Source of the DNA: Candidatus Thermoplasmatota archaeon
GTDB lineage: Archaea > Thermoplasmatota > SW-10-69-26 > JACQPN01 > JAIVGT01
NCBI GenBank assembly: GCA_035541015.1
Contig: DATLFM010000053.1
Location: forward strand, 1-48,205
DNA: 48,205 bases
Direction: 5' to 3'
A program made the translations under genes and the position numbers. Of this stretch, positions 26,801 through 33,787 are shown piece after piece. How positions within the stretch are numbered: the first letter of the stretch is position 1; the number at the start of each line of letters is the position of its first letter. Under the pieces are notes generated by a model. That model saw nothing but the letters and a program-made list of their open reading frames with translations, was not told the DNA's origin and searched no databases.

Positions 26801-27509
26801 CCGCGAGCTTCGCGCGGACGAGGTCCTGCTCGGTCTTGAGGTTCCGGTACTTCTCGGCGCCTTCGCGGTCCTTCTCCAGCAGGCGAAGCTGCTGGTCGAT
26901 CTCGCGGAGGATGATGCCGATGCGCTCCAGGTTCTGCTCGACCTCGACGCGCTTCTTCTCGGCGCGCACGATGTCGTCGTCGAACTTCGTGATGCCGGCG
27001 ATGTCGTCGAGCAGGCGGCGGCGTTCGAGCGGGCTCATCTCGACGATGCGCGTGACGTCGCCTTGCTTCACGATGTTGTAGCCGTCGGCGCTGATGCGCG
27101 CGTGCGCGAGCAGGTTCTCGAACTCGGTGAGGTTGCTCGCGCGGCCGTTCACGTAGAAGTAGCTGTAGTAGTTGTCCTTGCTCGTCTTCGAATACTTGAC
27201 AAGGCGCGTGAGCGTGACCTCGTCGCCGTCGATGGGGATCGTGCGGTCGGTGTTGTCGAAGGTGAGGCTCACCTTGCAGAACTTCGCGCCTTGCTTCGTC
27301 TTCCCGCCGTTGAAGATGAGGTCGGTGAGCTTGCCGGCGCGGATGGCGCGCGGCGAGTTTGGGCCAAGGACGAACAGGATCGCGTCGGAGATGTTGGACT
27401 TGCCCGAGCCGTTGGGCCCGGTGATCGCCGTGAAGCCGGGAAGGAACGGGATCACGACGTGTCGCCCGAAGCTCTTGAAGTTCTCGAGCTCGATGCTCTT
27501 TAAGTGCAT
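23895..27509 (-). CDS. smc: SMC ATPase (chromosome condensation)
   Basis: A 1204-residue SMC protein of full length. The head starts MHLKSIELENFKSFGRHVV with Walker A GPNGSGKSN (residues 32-40) and Q-loop NIVKQGDVTRIV. Two long coiled coils follow (about 170-500 and 680-1020) around a hinge (about 515-670, with GICGTIAELGKVDKKYETAL and MTGGTETTQTK). The C-terminal half-head carries LSGGEKGLTSMAF and Walker B FYVLDEVDQNLDG. It forms the ring-shaped condensin that organises the chromosome. It is the first gene of the operon and the start is ATG 27509. No clear TATA lies close upstream, so transcription probably begins further out, in the 347-nt gap. Confidence 0.95.
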   Translation of the reverse strand: MHLKSIELENFKSFGRHVVIPFLPGFTAITGPNGSGKSNISDAILFVLGPNSPRAIRAGKLTDLIFNGGKTKQGAKFCKVSLTFDNTDRTIPIDGDEVTLTRLVKYSKTSKDNYYSYFYVNGRASNLTEFENLLAHARISADGYNIVKQGDVTRIVEMSPLERRRLLDDIAGITKFDDDIVRAEKKRVEVEQNLERIGIILREIDQQLRLLEKDREGAEKYRNLKTEQDLVRAKLAVKRAEAARRGILAAREAIARHEQDKRDLEGKLAQLREELGTVEARLAEIDQRFAATGGEEARELRGKVEAMRVEIAKAEELANHCKLEIQERKAEAASTKAALATTEKERKRLDKERAEAEAKLAKARRAAEEKSAALEGVRGLVSRSNSTASDLQRELARMKVDYERLQADVHESELARDRLAAAVERASTELGHAQELVKTCEFEIKDVDWNLKELRKEDKGASDKLESLRREHFAQKKEEGEISRQMAELEPVVRKLRTEYSQLKAEADAAESFQKGYTRAVEAILAARDEGRLKGICGTIAELGKVDKKYETALETAAGGRLMSIVTETDADAAAAIELLKKHRLGRATFLPLSKMVAGRPSGKPLMTVREEGAIGFAIDLMQYDAKHKAAMWYVFRDTIVVKNLDVARRHMGGVRLVTLDGDIIDAGGAMTGGTETTQTKLKFGAPSREDLDKVAKRLRAAVEQQEHLSQRLLELREAIVKIEDAMRGMGVDTAGKAARLTDLEARRKEYEAKLSAQRGLVEKLEKDLATSRRDLEKHEARIRAGEEKLAAMDASREDTGKLLLKSTAKDLAEKLTTYQDELLALNDDVRALASQLDTGAKQAQIVGERIRELTERLAATEAAIEENHRTAEAQTKLARDKGEELSVLLKVEQQQSGEARKLQEERDRTYERKVDLAGKIAKLAEKIDATGDLVIHQQAKIPEFEADLAEAESERAAYAHVELPAEIGETLDELKPRNKEIEQALARIGPINMRALEDHDASLARKKELEDETARLSQQKEELLALVEEINVKKKEGLMKVFEEINRNFSDIFSRLSDGGTAELRLENEARPFEGGLVIRAQPKGKKVYRLDLLSGGEKGLTSMAFIFAIQRYAPSPFYVLDEVDQNLDGINAELIAKMVKENSTKAQFLQISLRKVTLKEADHVYGVTMQETGFTDIVGEVKLEDLVEPEDKPKAATSEVTA

Positions 27510-27856
27510 CAGGCGGCCCCCGCAAGCAGCGTGCTGGGGGCTACGCTCGAACCTCGTGGCTGCGGCATTCCCATCCCTGCCGCGGTCCTACCGGCCGTGG
27601 CAAGCATAACTGTTTTGAATTGAAATGAGAAGCCGATCCGCAGGAAAGCCATGGCTTTTCGGCCGGCCAGGCCGTAAGGACACGATGAAAGTTTCGGCTT
27701 ATAGGTCACCCTGGAACCCTGCCCGAGCGGCCGCCCGCCAAGGCGGGCGACCGCGTCGAAGCGAAGGTCGGAAAGCGACGGCTTTACGATTGGGGCGCTT
27801 GCGTCGAAGAATGCCTTGGCCTCCGCCGTCTGGCGCCCAGGTGCAACGGAGGGCGC
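27510..27856. other. 347-nt gap without a convincing gene; hairpin and TATA-like element
   Basis: This divergent space lies between smc and the winged-helix protein. I see an A/T-richer patch at 27608-27625 that could be the smc promoter. A TATA-like GCTTATAGG lies at 27697-27705. Just after the expected plus-strand start there is a hairpin GCCCGCCAAGGCGGGC (27733-27748, 6-bp stem with CAAG loop). No short open frame here looks coding. The stretch 27725-27856 could be a long mRNA leader or a small RNA. I could not match it to tRNA, SRP RNA or RNase P RNA motifs. Confidence 0.4.
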
Positions 27857-29173
27857 GTGCTGGCGGCATCTCCTTTTCCCCCGAAATCCCGTACTCTTGA
27901 GCCGCCGTCACGGCAATCTTTACGACCTGCGAGGCCGACGGGAGCGCGGGAGAGGAGCCGGACGAGAAGCGTTCTACGTTGGACGGTCGTGCTCCTGGCG
28001 GTGGTCCTGTCAAGCGCGCCGTCGTGCGTGCAGGCCCTCGGATCCAAGGACGGGCCCGGGCAGGGAGCCAGCCTTCCGGGCCGACCCCCCCTTCCGCCCC
28101 TGCCCAAGCCGATCCTACCCACCGCGCCCACTCTTCCGGCCGACACCGCCGACGCGCCATCGTCGCTTGACGCCCTGCCGGCGGCACCCGATCCTGCGCC
28201 CACGGCCTCGCAGGCGCGCGCCTACGCCCACGCCGCCCGCGCGTACGCCGAGGGCACGAGTGCGCAAGCGGCGTCCGATCCCGCGCCGCTCGAAACCGAC
28301 GATGACGTGCGGCCGTGCGACGCCCCTGGAGACCTGGAACAGCAGCTCGTGCGCCGGGCGGAGGCGCTCGCACGGAGGGTCGGCGTCCAGTTCCGCATGT
28401 CCCAGGAGAGGAGCGTCGCGGACCTTTGCGGCGAGGCGCGCGAGCCGGGCTCGACCGAAAAGGCTCCCGACGCAAGCGACGAGCTGGCGACCGCGGCGGA
28501 AACGTCCCCGACGGTTGGCCTCGCACCGCTTGCATCGCCCTCGCCCGCGTCGCAAGCCGACCGGAACGCCGCCCCCGGAGGGCCCGACGCGGATCGCGCC
28601 GCCGGACCGACCTTCCTTCCCAGCGCCGCGTCGCCGGCCCCGCCGCTTGCCGGACCGCTGCCCATCTTGGTCCTGCTGGGCGCGCTCCTCCTGCCCGCGT
28701 GGCTCCTCTACCGGCGCCTCTGCCGCAACCGCGCGCTCGATCAGCCCACACGACGCCGGATCCTCGAACGCCTCGACGAAAGCCCGGGCGCCACGGCGGG
28801 CGCCCTCGCCGCCGCGCTTGCGATCGACCGCGACACGGCCGAGCACCACCTGCGCGTCTTGCGGCAGTTCCGCGAGGTCGAAGAGCGGCGCGTGGGCGCG
28901 CGCCTGCGGTACTTCCGGACCGGGCGCATGGGCTCCGAGGCCGAGCGCATGGCGCGCCTGGCGACGGCCAACCCGTCCACGCGCCGCGTGCTCTCCGTCC
29001 TCGCGCGCGACCCGTCCGCGCCGCTTGCCGTGGTCGCGCAGCGGGCCGGGCTTCCCAAGAGCACGGCAAGGGACCACCTGCGCCGACTCGAGACGCTGGG
29101 CCTGCGGACGCAGGGCCGGCTTTCGCCCGAGGCGATCGACGCCCTCGCGGCTCACTCGAAGGCGAACTGGTAG
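27857..29173 (+). CDS. Membrane-anchored protein with cytoplasmic double winged-helix region
   Basis: A protein of about 438 residues with an unusual layout. An Arg-rich N region leads into a signal-like hydrophobic segment WTVVLLAVVL (around residues 42-51). Then about 210 residues of low-complexity Pro/Ala/Asp-rich sequence follow, and a transmembrane helix PLPILVLLGALLLPAWLLYR around 266-285. Two winged helix-turn-helix domains come next. The first includes RRRILERLDESPGATAGALA and AEHHLRVLRQFREVEERR (around 296-350), the second RRVLSVLARDPSAPLAVVAQ and KSTARDHLRRLETLGL (around 376-420). This suggests a one-component sensor with an outside region and a DNA-binding inside. GTG 27857 is the only early start and is uncertain. 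No ligand can be named. Confidence 0.7.
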   Translation: MLAASPFPPKSRTLEPPSRQSLRPARPTGARERSRTRSVLRWTVVLLAVVLSSAPSCVQALGSKDGPGQGASLPGRPPLPPLPKPILPTAPTLPADTADAPSSLDALPAAPDPAPTASQARAYAHAARAYAEGTSAQAASDPAPLETDDDVRPCDAPGDLEQQLVRRAEALARRVGVQFRMSQERSVADLCGEAREPGSTEKAPDASDELATAAETSPTVGLAPLASPSPASQADRNAAPGGPDADRAAGPTFLPSAASPAPPLAGPLPILVLLGALLLPAWLLYRRLCRNRALDQPTRRRILERLDESPGATAGALAAALAIDRDTAEHHLRVLRQFREVEERRVGARLRYFRTGRMGSEAERMARLATANPSTRRVLSVLARDPSAPLAVVAQRAGLPKSTARDHLRRLETLGLRTQGRLSPEAIDALAAHSKANW

Positions 29174-29661
29174 ACGGCGCCCGTGGGCTCGCCCGGGATC
29201 GCGTCGAAGCGGTACTCCAGACGGTTCACGCCAAGCGTCGCGAAGTCCCAGCGCGAGCGGTCGCAATCGGCACGCTCGCCGCAAAGGGCGGGCTCGCACA
29301 TCCGCTTGACGCTGCGGCCAAGCTCGAAACCGCTCGCGGCGTCGTACACGACGACCGACGCGTCGAAGCAGCCCACCCACGCCCAGAACGCGGCGCGGAC
29401 GCCCATCGCGTTGTGCCAGCCCGGAAGCGGAGCGTACGAATCGCGGTCGCCCTCGCGGTCGAGGATCCCGGTGTAGCAGCCGAGCACGACGGGGACGGCC
29501 AGGCGATCCGGAGCGTCGCCCACCCAGGGGCCGTCGCCCACGAGCGGCTGCGGGCCCACGGCGTCGCGCACGGGCTGCGCGCAGCCGGTCCACACGTCGG
29601 CGGAGGCGGGAAGGGCGATCAACAGCATGCACGCGGCAACCGACAACGCGAGAGCGCGCAT
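29152..29661 (-). CDS. Small secreted protein, unknown function
   Basis: A 169-residue protein with a clear signal peptide, MRALALSVAACMLLIALPASA, read as a short basic start, hydrophobic core and ASA cleavage site. The mature part has about seven cysteines (WTGCAQPV, VVLGCYTG, WVGCFDAS, MCEPALCGERADCDRS), probably disulfide-bonded outside the cell. No recognisable domain. ATG 29661 is preferred to the longer frame upstream because it begins exactly at the signal peptide. A TATA-like element at 29731-29738 would give a leader of about 45 nt. It overlaps the winged-helix gene tail to tail by 22 bp. Its position beside another small secreted gene (30032-30478) may be significant. Confidence 0.65.
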   Translation of the reverse strand: MRALALSVAACMLLIALPASADVWTGCAQPVRDAVGPQPLVGDGPWVGDAPDRLAVPVVLGCYTGILDREGDRDSYAPLPGWHNAMGVRAAFWAWVGCFDASVVVYDAASGFELGRSVKRMCEPALCGERADCDRSRWDFATLGVNRLEYRFDAIPGEPTGAVYQFAFE

Positions 29662-29730
29662 GGACAAGCACCCGGCCGCGGGGGAGATGGCGTTTGTTCC
29701 GACTCCCTCGCACGCCCAGGTTTTAGGGTC

Positions 29731-29738
29731 ATAAAATC
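29731..29738. promoter_or_regulatory. TATA-like element between the secreted protein and the hairpin region
   Basis: ATAAAATC on the plus strand (GATTTTAT on the minus). On the minus strand it could drive the secreted protein ending at 29152. On the plus strand an initiation about 27 nt downstream would fall near 29759, just before the first of the three hairpins. Confidence 0.4.
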
Positions 29739-29763
29739 GGCGAGGCGCGCGACGGCATTCCGC

Positions 29764-29890
29764 GCGACAGGTGCCCGGCGCCGCTGCGCGGCGCCGACCT
29801 GTCGCTTGGCGCTCGTGGACTTCGCTCTCGCGCGGCTGCGCCGCGCGAGTCGCTCGTCCACGGCGCACTTCGCGGCGCCTTTGGCGCCGC
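29764..29890. repeat. Three consecutive GC-rich hairpins with 3-nt loops (possible ncRNA or repeat element)
   Basis: Hairpin A (29764-29805): outer stem GCGACAGGT/ACCTGTCGC (9 bp), inner stem GGCGCCGC/GCGGCGCC (8 bp), loop TGC. Hairpin B (29815-29861): outer stem GTGGAC/GTCCAC (6 bp), inner stem CTCGCGCGGC/GCCGCGCGAG (10 bp), loop TGC, with a 6x6 internal loop. Hairpin C (29872-29890): GCGGCGCC/GGCGCCGC (8 bp), loop TTT. All pairs are perfect Watson-Crick matches, read directly. The block ends 4 nt from the tRNA-Phe 3' end. It could be a structured RNA transcribed on the plus strand from the TATA at 29731, a processing or termination element for the tRNA, or a dispersed repeat. No known family recognised. 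Confidence 0.55.
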
Positions 29891-29894
29891 TCAG

Positions 29895-29968
29895 TGGGAC
29901 GCGCCGGATTTGAACCGGCGACCTTCTGATCTTCAGTCAGACGATCTCCCAGACTGATCTAGCGTCCC
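29895..29968 (-). tRNA. tRNA-Phe (GAA)
   Basis: A complete 74-nt cloverleaf on the minus strand. The acceptor GGGACGC pairs with GCGTCCC, with discriminator A. The D stem is GATC/GATC. The anticodon stem is TCTGA/TCAGA around the loop CTGAAGA, so the anticodon is GAA. The T arm is GCCGG-TTCAAAT-CCGGC. CCA is not encoded and there is no intron. The promoter is the minus-strand TATA box at 29997-30004. The 5' acceptor strand is also part of a long inverted repeat (29962-30025). Confidence 0.95.
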
Positions 29969-30025
29969 GGAAACGGCCGGTAACTTTGGCGCCCATGCAT
30001 AAACGTTCCGGCCGTTCCGGGACGC
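29962..30025. repeat. 19/18-nt inverted repeat flanking the tRNA-Phe promoter
   Basis: The left arm GCGTCCCGGAAACGGCCGG (29962-29980) is the reverse complement of the right arm 30008-30025, except for one extra A. The 27-nt spacer 29981-30007 contains the TATA box of the tRNA (GCATAAAC, 29997-30004). The left arm includes the first seven bases of tRNA-Phe, so the right arm carries an inverted copy of that acceptor strand plus its 5' flank. Identity stops exactly at the acceptor-stem boundary. Confidence 0.7.
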
Positions 30026-30031
30026 GTCGGG

Positions 30032-30478
30032 CTACAGCTCCTGAACCCGAAGCGTCGTCTGCGCGCCGCCGACGAACCCCGTGAGGCCGACGACGACGCA
30101 GAAGTCCGTGTGGCCGCGGCCGCGCCAGTGCTCGTCGGCGATGGGCACGGTCACGATCTCGCGAGCGTTGAATCGGCCCTGCGCCTCGCCCACGAGCGTG
30201 CCGCACGGGCCGCGCGGGCCCGGCCCGAAGACCAAAAGCGTGCAGGCGATGGCGGCCGAGTTCGAGCAGGCGATCTTGGCCGAGACCTCGCCCGCGTCGG
30301 TCACGGCGCCGCTTGCGTGGGCGATGGCGATCATCTTGGTCGAGGCGACGACGGCGCCCACGTAGCCGCTCGAGGGCGCGGGTGGGACGTCGAGCTCTGC
30401 TGCCGCCTGCGACGAGGCGGCGGGGAGCAGGAGAGGGGCGGTCAACAGCACGCAGGCGAGGATTCCAAGCGGATGCAC
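30032..30478 (-). CDS. Small secreted protein, unknown function
   Basis: A protein of 148 residues from GTG 30478. A hydrophobic signal sequence (PLGILACVLLTAPLLLPAAS) runs to a cleavage site near AASSQA. The mature part has four cysteines (AKIACSNS, AIACTLLV, RGPCGTLV, DFCVVVG), spaced as if forming two disulfides, and a beta-strand-rich pattern. No family recognised. The GTG start is chosen because it places the signal peptide at the N terminus and lies shortly after a TATA-like GCTTATGC (30512-30519 on the minus strand). It follows gatE on the same strand, but this TATA suggests separate transcription. Confidence 0.6.
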   Translation of the reverse strand: MHPLGILACVLLTAPLLLPAASSQAAAELDVPPAPSSGYVGAVVASTKMIAIAHASGAVTDAGEVSAKIACSNSAAIACTLLVFGPGPRGPCGTLVGEAQGRFNAREIVTVPIADEHWRGRGHTDFCVVVGLTGFVGGAQTTLRVQEL

Positions 30479-30542
30479 GATTCGTCCTCCGCCGTCCCCT
30501 CGTCGGCGGCGGGCATAAGCTCCTTCCCCGCTTGCCCGCACG

Positions 30543-32438
30543 CTAGCGCCGCGCGCGCGCGGCGATCTCCTCGCGCACCACGCGGCTCACGAGCGCGCCG
30601 TCGGCGCGGCCGCGCAGGGCTTTCATGGCGTCGCCCATGAGCGCCGAGACGGCGCGCTCGCCGCGCTCGGCGAGGAGCTTTGCCTCGCGGTCGAGCAGGC
30701 TTCGCACCTCGCGGCGCACGTCCTCCTCCGTGAGGGTGCCGCCCAGCGACGCGGCGGCCTCGTCGGCGCCCTTGCCGGAGAGCGCCATCGTTCGCAGGAC
30801 CGTGGGGAGCGCTTCCTTGGCAAAGCGTCCGGCCGAGAGCGCGGCGAAGGCCTGGGCAACGAGGGCGGGCGTGATGCGATCCTCCGGCACGCCGGCCTTC
30901 CCAAGCTCGGGGATCGTCTGCAGGAACGCGCGCGCGGCGAGCTTCTGACGTTCGGGCGGCGCCTCCGGCGTCGCGACGGACTCGAACGCGTCGGCCCAGC
31001 CAAGCGCGACGAGTTGGCGAATCTCCTCGTCCCCGACCGCGCGGTAGGTGGCGGCAAGGCGCCGGATCTTCGCTTCGGGAAGCTCGGGCAGGCTCGCCTC
31101 GATCTGCGCAAGCGTGGCGCGCGAGACGGGAAACGGCGGCACGTCGGTCTCTGGGTACATGCGCGCGCGGCCGGGCAGGGGGCGGCTGTAGACGTTGGTG
31201 CCGTCGTCCTGCATCTCGCGGGTCTCCTCGGGCACGCCAAGGAGCGCGCCGATGGCGCGCTCGCGGACGGCTTCGAGCGCGGCGGCGGCGCGGGAGCGCT
31301 CGTCGGCGACGAGGGCAAAGGCGTCCTCCGGACCGCATTGTAGCGCGCTTCGTACCGCGTTCACCTCTTCAGCCGAGATGCCGTAGTCCGGCAGTTCATC
31401 GGTGTGGAAGATGCCCTTGACGCCCGCGCGCGCCTTCGCGTGCGCGGCAAGCTCGGACCCCAGGCGGGGCCAGCCTTCCTTCTTGCTGCCAAGCAGGCCG
31501 GCGAACCCGTGGAGCCGAAGCGCCAGCACGACGCCGCCCTTTCCCGTGGCGCTTTGCACGACCTTGGCGCTCGTCTTTGCGAACAGGTGCGTCGCGTCCA
31601 CCTGCAGGTCGCGCAAGCTCGATTCGAGCACCTTTCGCTCGGCCAGGCGGCCGCGGATCTCGAGGAGCTTGCGCTGGCGCTCGACCTCCCTCTCGACGGC
31701 GACGGGCAGGAGGTTCAGCTCCTGCACACCCTTGATCTCGACGCGCGCGCCGCCCTCGATGGAGACGTTCAGGTCCTGCCGGATCGTGCCGAGGCCGCGT
31801 TTCACCTTGCCCGTCGCGCGGAGCGCCTGGCCGATGGCAAGGGCCACCTCGCGCGCCTGCTCGGGCGTGCGGATGTCCGGGCCCGTTGCGATCTCCAGGA
31901 GCGGGATGCCCAGGCGATCGAGCTTGTAGGTGATCCCCCGCTCGTCCGTCGACACCTTGCGGCAGGCGTCCTCCTCGAGGCAGATCGCATCGATCGACGC
32001 GCCGCCGGAGGGGGCCTCCACGCGGCCGGCCTGCGCCAAGAGCGCGGTGCGCTGGAAGCCCGTCGTGTTGGAGCCGTCGACGACGATCTTGCGCATGACG
32101 TGCACTTCGTCGACGGGTCGCGCGGAAAGAAGGCGCGCGACCGTGAGGCCCACGCGCACGGCGCGCTCGCTGATGGCGTGGGGCGGCTCCTCGTCCAGCT
32201 CCACGAGGCAACTCGATCCGCGCGAGGCCTGGTACCGGTACGTGAGCCGCTTCCGCGCCTGCTCGAGCGCCGCGCGGTCGACCTCGCCAAGCTCGGATTG
32301 GGTCGGACGCAGCCGCCGCGTGAACTCGAGGTCGTGCGTCTCCTCGAGGACCGAGGGGCAGCGGCAAAAGAGCTTGTCCGTGTCGAGCTGCTGGTGGATC
32401 TCGAGTCCCACCTTGAGGCCGACGGCGCGCCAGTCCAC
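30543..32438 (-). CDS. gatE: Glutamyl-tRNA(Gln) amidotransferase subunit E
   Basis: A 631-residue GatB/GatE-family kinase-transamidase subunit. The N-terminal VGLEIHQQLDTDKLFCRCPS is the signature of the family and marks the GatE branch, and KIVVDGSNTTGFQRT and GTIRQDLNVSIEGGARVEIK are catalytic cradle motifs. An AspRS-like insertion follows (RPLPGRARMYPETDVPPF around residue 420), then the C-terminal helical/YqeY-like tail (MGDAMKALRGRADG near 605). With GatD it converts Glu-tRNA(Gln) to Gln-tRNA(Gln). The start is GTG 32438, immediately after the gatD stop (TAG then GTG with no gap). This heterodimer is confined to archaea and is the strongest domain-of-life marker in the window. Confidence 0.95.
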   Translation of the reverse strand: MDWRAVGLKVGLEIHQQLDTDKLFCRCPSVLEETHDLEFTRRLRPTQSELGEVDRAALEQARKRLTYRYQASRGSSCLVELDEEPPHAISERAVRVGLTVARLLSARPVDEVHVMRKIVVDGSNTTGFQRTALLAQAGRVEAPSGGASIDAICLEEDACRKVSTDERGITYKLDRLGIPLLEIATGPDIRTPEQAREVALAIGQALRATGKVKRGLGTIRQDLNVSIEGGARVEIKGVQELNLLPVAVEREVERQRKLLEIRGRLAERKVLESSLRDLQVDATHLFAKTSAKVVQSATGKGGVVLALRLHGFAGLLGSKKEGWPRLGSELAAHAKARAGVKGIFHTDELPDYGISAEEVNAVRSALQCGPEDAFALVADERSRAAAALEAVRERAIGALLGVPEETREMQDDGTNVYSRPLPGRARMYPETDVPPFPVSRATLAQIEASLPELPEAKIRRLAATYRAVGDEEIRQLVALGWADAFESVATPEAPPERQKLAARAFLQTIPELGKAGVPEDRITPALVAQAFAALSAGRFAKEALPTVLRTMALSGKGADEAAASLGGTLTEEDVRREVRSLLDREAKLLAERGERAVSALMGDAMKALRGRADGALVSRVVREEIAARARR

Positions 32439-33761
32439 CTACGCGCCCCCGAACTCGCCGATGTCGCTTCGCTCGTCCATCTCGCCGGCCATCGGCGTCG
32501 CGAAGAGCTTCGCGGCCTCTTCGGGCGTGCGCGCGCGACCCAGCGCCCACATGAGTTTCACGTACGCCGTCTCCGGCAGCATGTCGCCGGCCGAAACGAC
32601 GCCTGCCTTGAGGAGATCGCGTCCGGTCGAGTAGACGGCGAGGTTCGCGCGCCCGTGCAGGCACTGCGTCGCCATGGCGACAAGCGTGCCGCGGTCGCGC
32701 AGGCGCGCGATCTCGGGGACGAGCCGATTGGCGACGTGCCCGAGGCCCGTGCCCGCCAGCACGACGCCTTTTCGCGCAAGGTGCAGCGCCTCGGGCTTCA
32801 AGCCGGGGTGGCTCCACACGAGCGCCACGTCCTCCTCGAGCCCGTCGCGAAGCTCGACCTCGCCGCCGGAGCGGGGCGCGTGCGAATCGGAAAGCTCCAC
32901 GGCGCCGTCGCGCACGACGCCAAGGGGCCGCGCGTTTGGGGATTGGAAGGCGTCGCGGCGCGAGCTGTGCATCTTCCGCACGCGGTTTCCCCGGTGGATG
33001 GCCGCCACGCCGTCCGAGACGCCGCGATGCATCACCACGACCACCTCGCCCAGCTCCGCGCCAGCCGCGACGGCGACGGCGTCCTGCAGGTTCGACGACG
33101 CATCGCTGCTCGGACGGTCGGAGGACCGCTGCGCGCCCACGAGCACGACGGGGCCCGGCAGGTTGCCAAGGAGGAACGAGAGAGCGGCGCCCGTGAAGCC
33201 AAGCGTGTCGGTGCCGTGCGGCACCACCACGCCGCGCGCGCCGGCACGGAACTCGGCGGCGATCTCGCGCGCGAGGGTTCGCCAGTTGGCGGGGACGAGG
33301 TCCTCGCTGAAGACCTGGAAGACGACGCGCGCGGAGACGTCGGCGAGATCGAAGATCTCCGGCGTCGCAAACGCGAGCTCGCCGGCCGTCGTGGCCGGAT
33401 GCACGGCGCCCGTTCGGTAGTCGACGTAGCTTGCGATCGTGCCGCCCGTGCCGAGAATGGAGACCTTCGGCAGGCCTTTGCCGGCGGGCAGCCTCCGCTC
33501 CGGCCGCGCCGGCGGCTCGCGCGGCTCGACGAGGTCCACCTCCGTGTCGTCGTCGACGCGGATGCCCACGTTGTAGCCGGAGGGAAGCTTGACCGTGAGC
33601 ACGTCGGGCTCGGAGAAACCGTGGTGCGGCAGGAGGACGCCTTGCCAGCGACGGCCGTCCTTCTGCACGAGCACGACGTCGCCGTCGTTGGCGCCCGCGT
33701 CGCGCACGCGCTTCTCCGCAAGACCGGGAGGTCGGGGAGCGTTCCGGGGCGCCGCGGGCAT
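32439..33761 (-). CDS. gatD: Glutamyl-tRNA(Gln) amidotransferase subunit D (asparaginase-like)
   Basis: A 440-residue glutamine-hydrolysing subunit. An N-terminal barrel domain (GDVVLVQKDGRRWQGVLLPH) precedes an L-asparaginase I-type core. The core has LGTGGTIASYVDYRTGAVHP (first catalytic Thr) near residue 105, VVPHGTDTLGFTGAALSF (second Thr-Asp) near 180 and VRKMHSSRRDAF (Lys) near 280. It supplies ammonia to GatE. ATG 33761 is preferred because the single TATA element at 33788-33795 lies about 30 nt upstream. It directly abuts gatE. Divergent from the RMD1-family gene with 54 nt between start codons. Confidence 0.94.
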   Translation of the reverse strand: MPAAPRNAPRPPGLAEKRVRDAGANDGDVVLVQKDGRRWQGVLLPHHGFSEPDVLTVKLPSGYNVGIRVDDDTEVDLVEPREPPARPERRLPAGKGLPKVSILGTGGTIASYVDYRTGAVHPATTAGELAFATPEIFDLADVSARVVFQVFSEDLVPANWRTLAREIAAEFRAGARGVVVPHGTDTLGFTGAALSFLLGNLPGPVVLVGAQRSSDRPSSDASSNLQDAVAVAAGAELGEVVVVMHRGVSDGVAAIHRGNRVRKMHSSRRDAFQSPNARPLGVVRDGAVELSDSHAPRSGGEVELRDGLEEDVALVWSHPGLKPEALHLARKGVVLAGTGLGHVANRLVPEIARLRDRGTLVAMATQCLHGRANLAVYSTGRDLLKAGVVSAGDMLPETAYVKLMWALGRARTPEEAAKLFATPMAGEMDERSDIGEFGGA

Positions 33762-33787
33762 GGCAGAGGCAAAGCACGGGGAAGGGT

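Noticed and set aside
23868-27503. Very long plus-strand open frame (about 1200 codons) opposite smc
   Set aside because: It is the antisense of a well-conserved SMC gene. In GC-rich DNA the opposite frame often stays open, and the translation is low-complexity Leu/Arg/Val-rich without motifs.
27509-27709. A 66-codon open frame ending in TGATG at the smc start
   Set aside because: The coupling geometry is attractive, but the peptide has no recognisable features. A TATA-like element lies at its first codons, so it would not be transcribed from its start.
27715-27900. Possible tRNA, SRP RNA or RNase P RNA because of GCCCGAGCGGCC-like bases and hairpins
   Set aside because: No T-arm, no closing acceptor stem, and no SRP or RNase P core motifs could be matched.
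30050-30640. Plus-strand open frames opposite gatE's end and the secreted gene
   Set aside because: Arg-rich shadow translations without motifs. The minus strand has a signal peptide and gatE.
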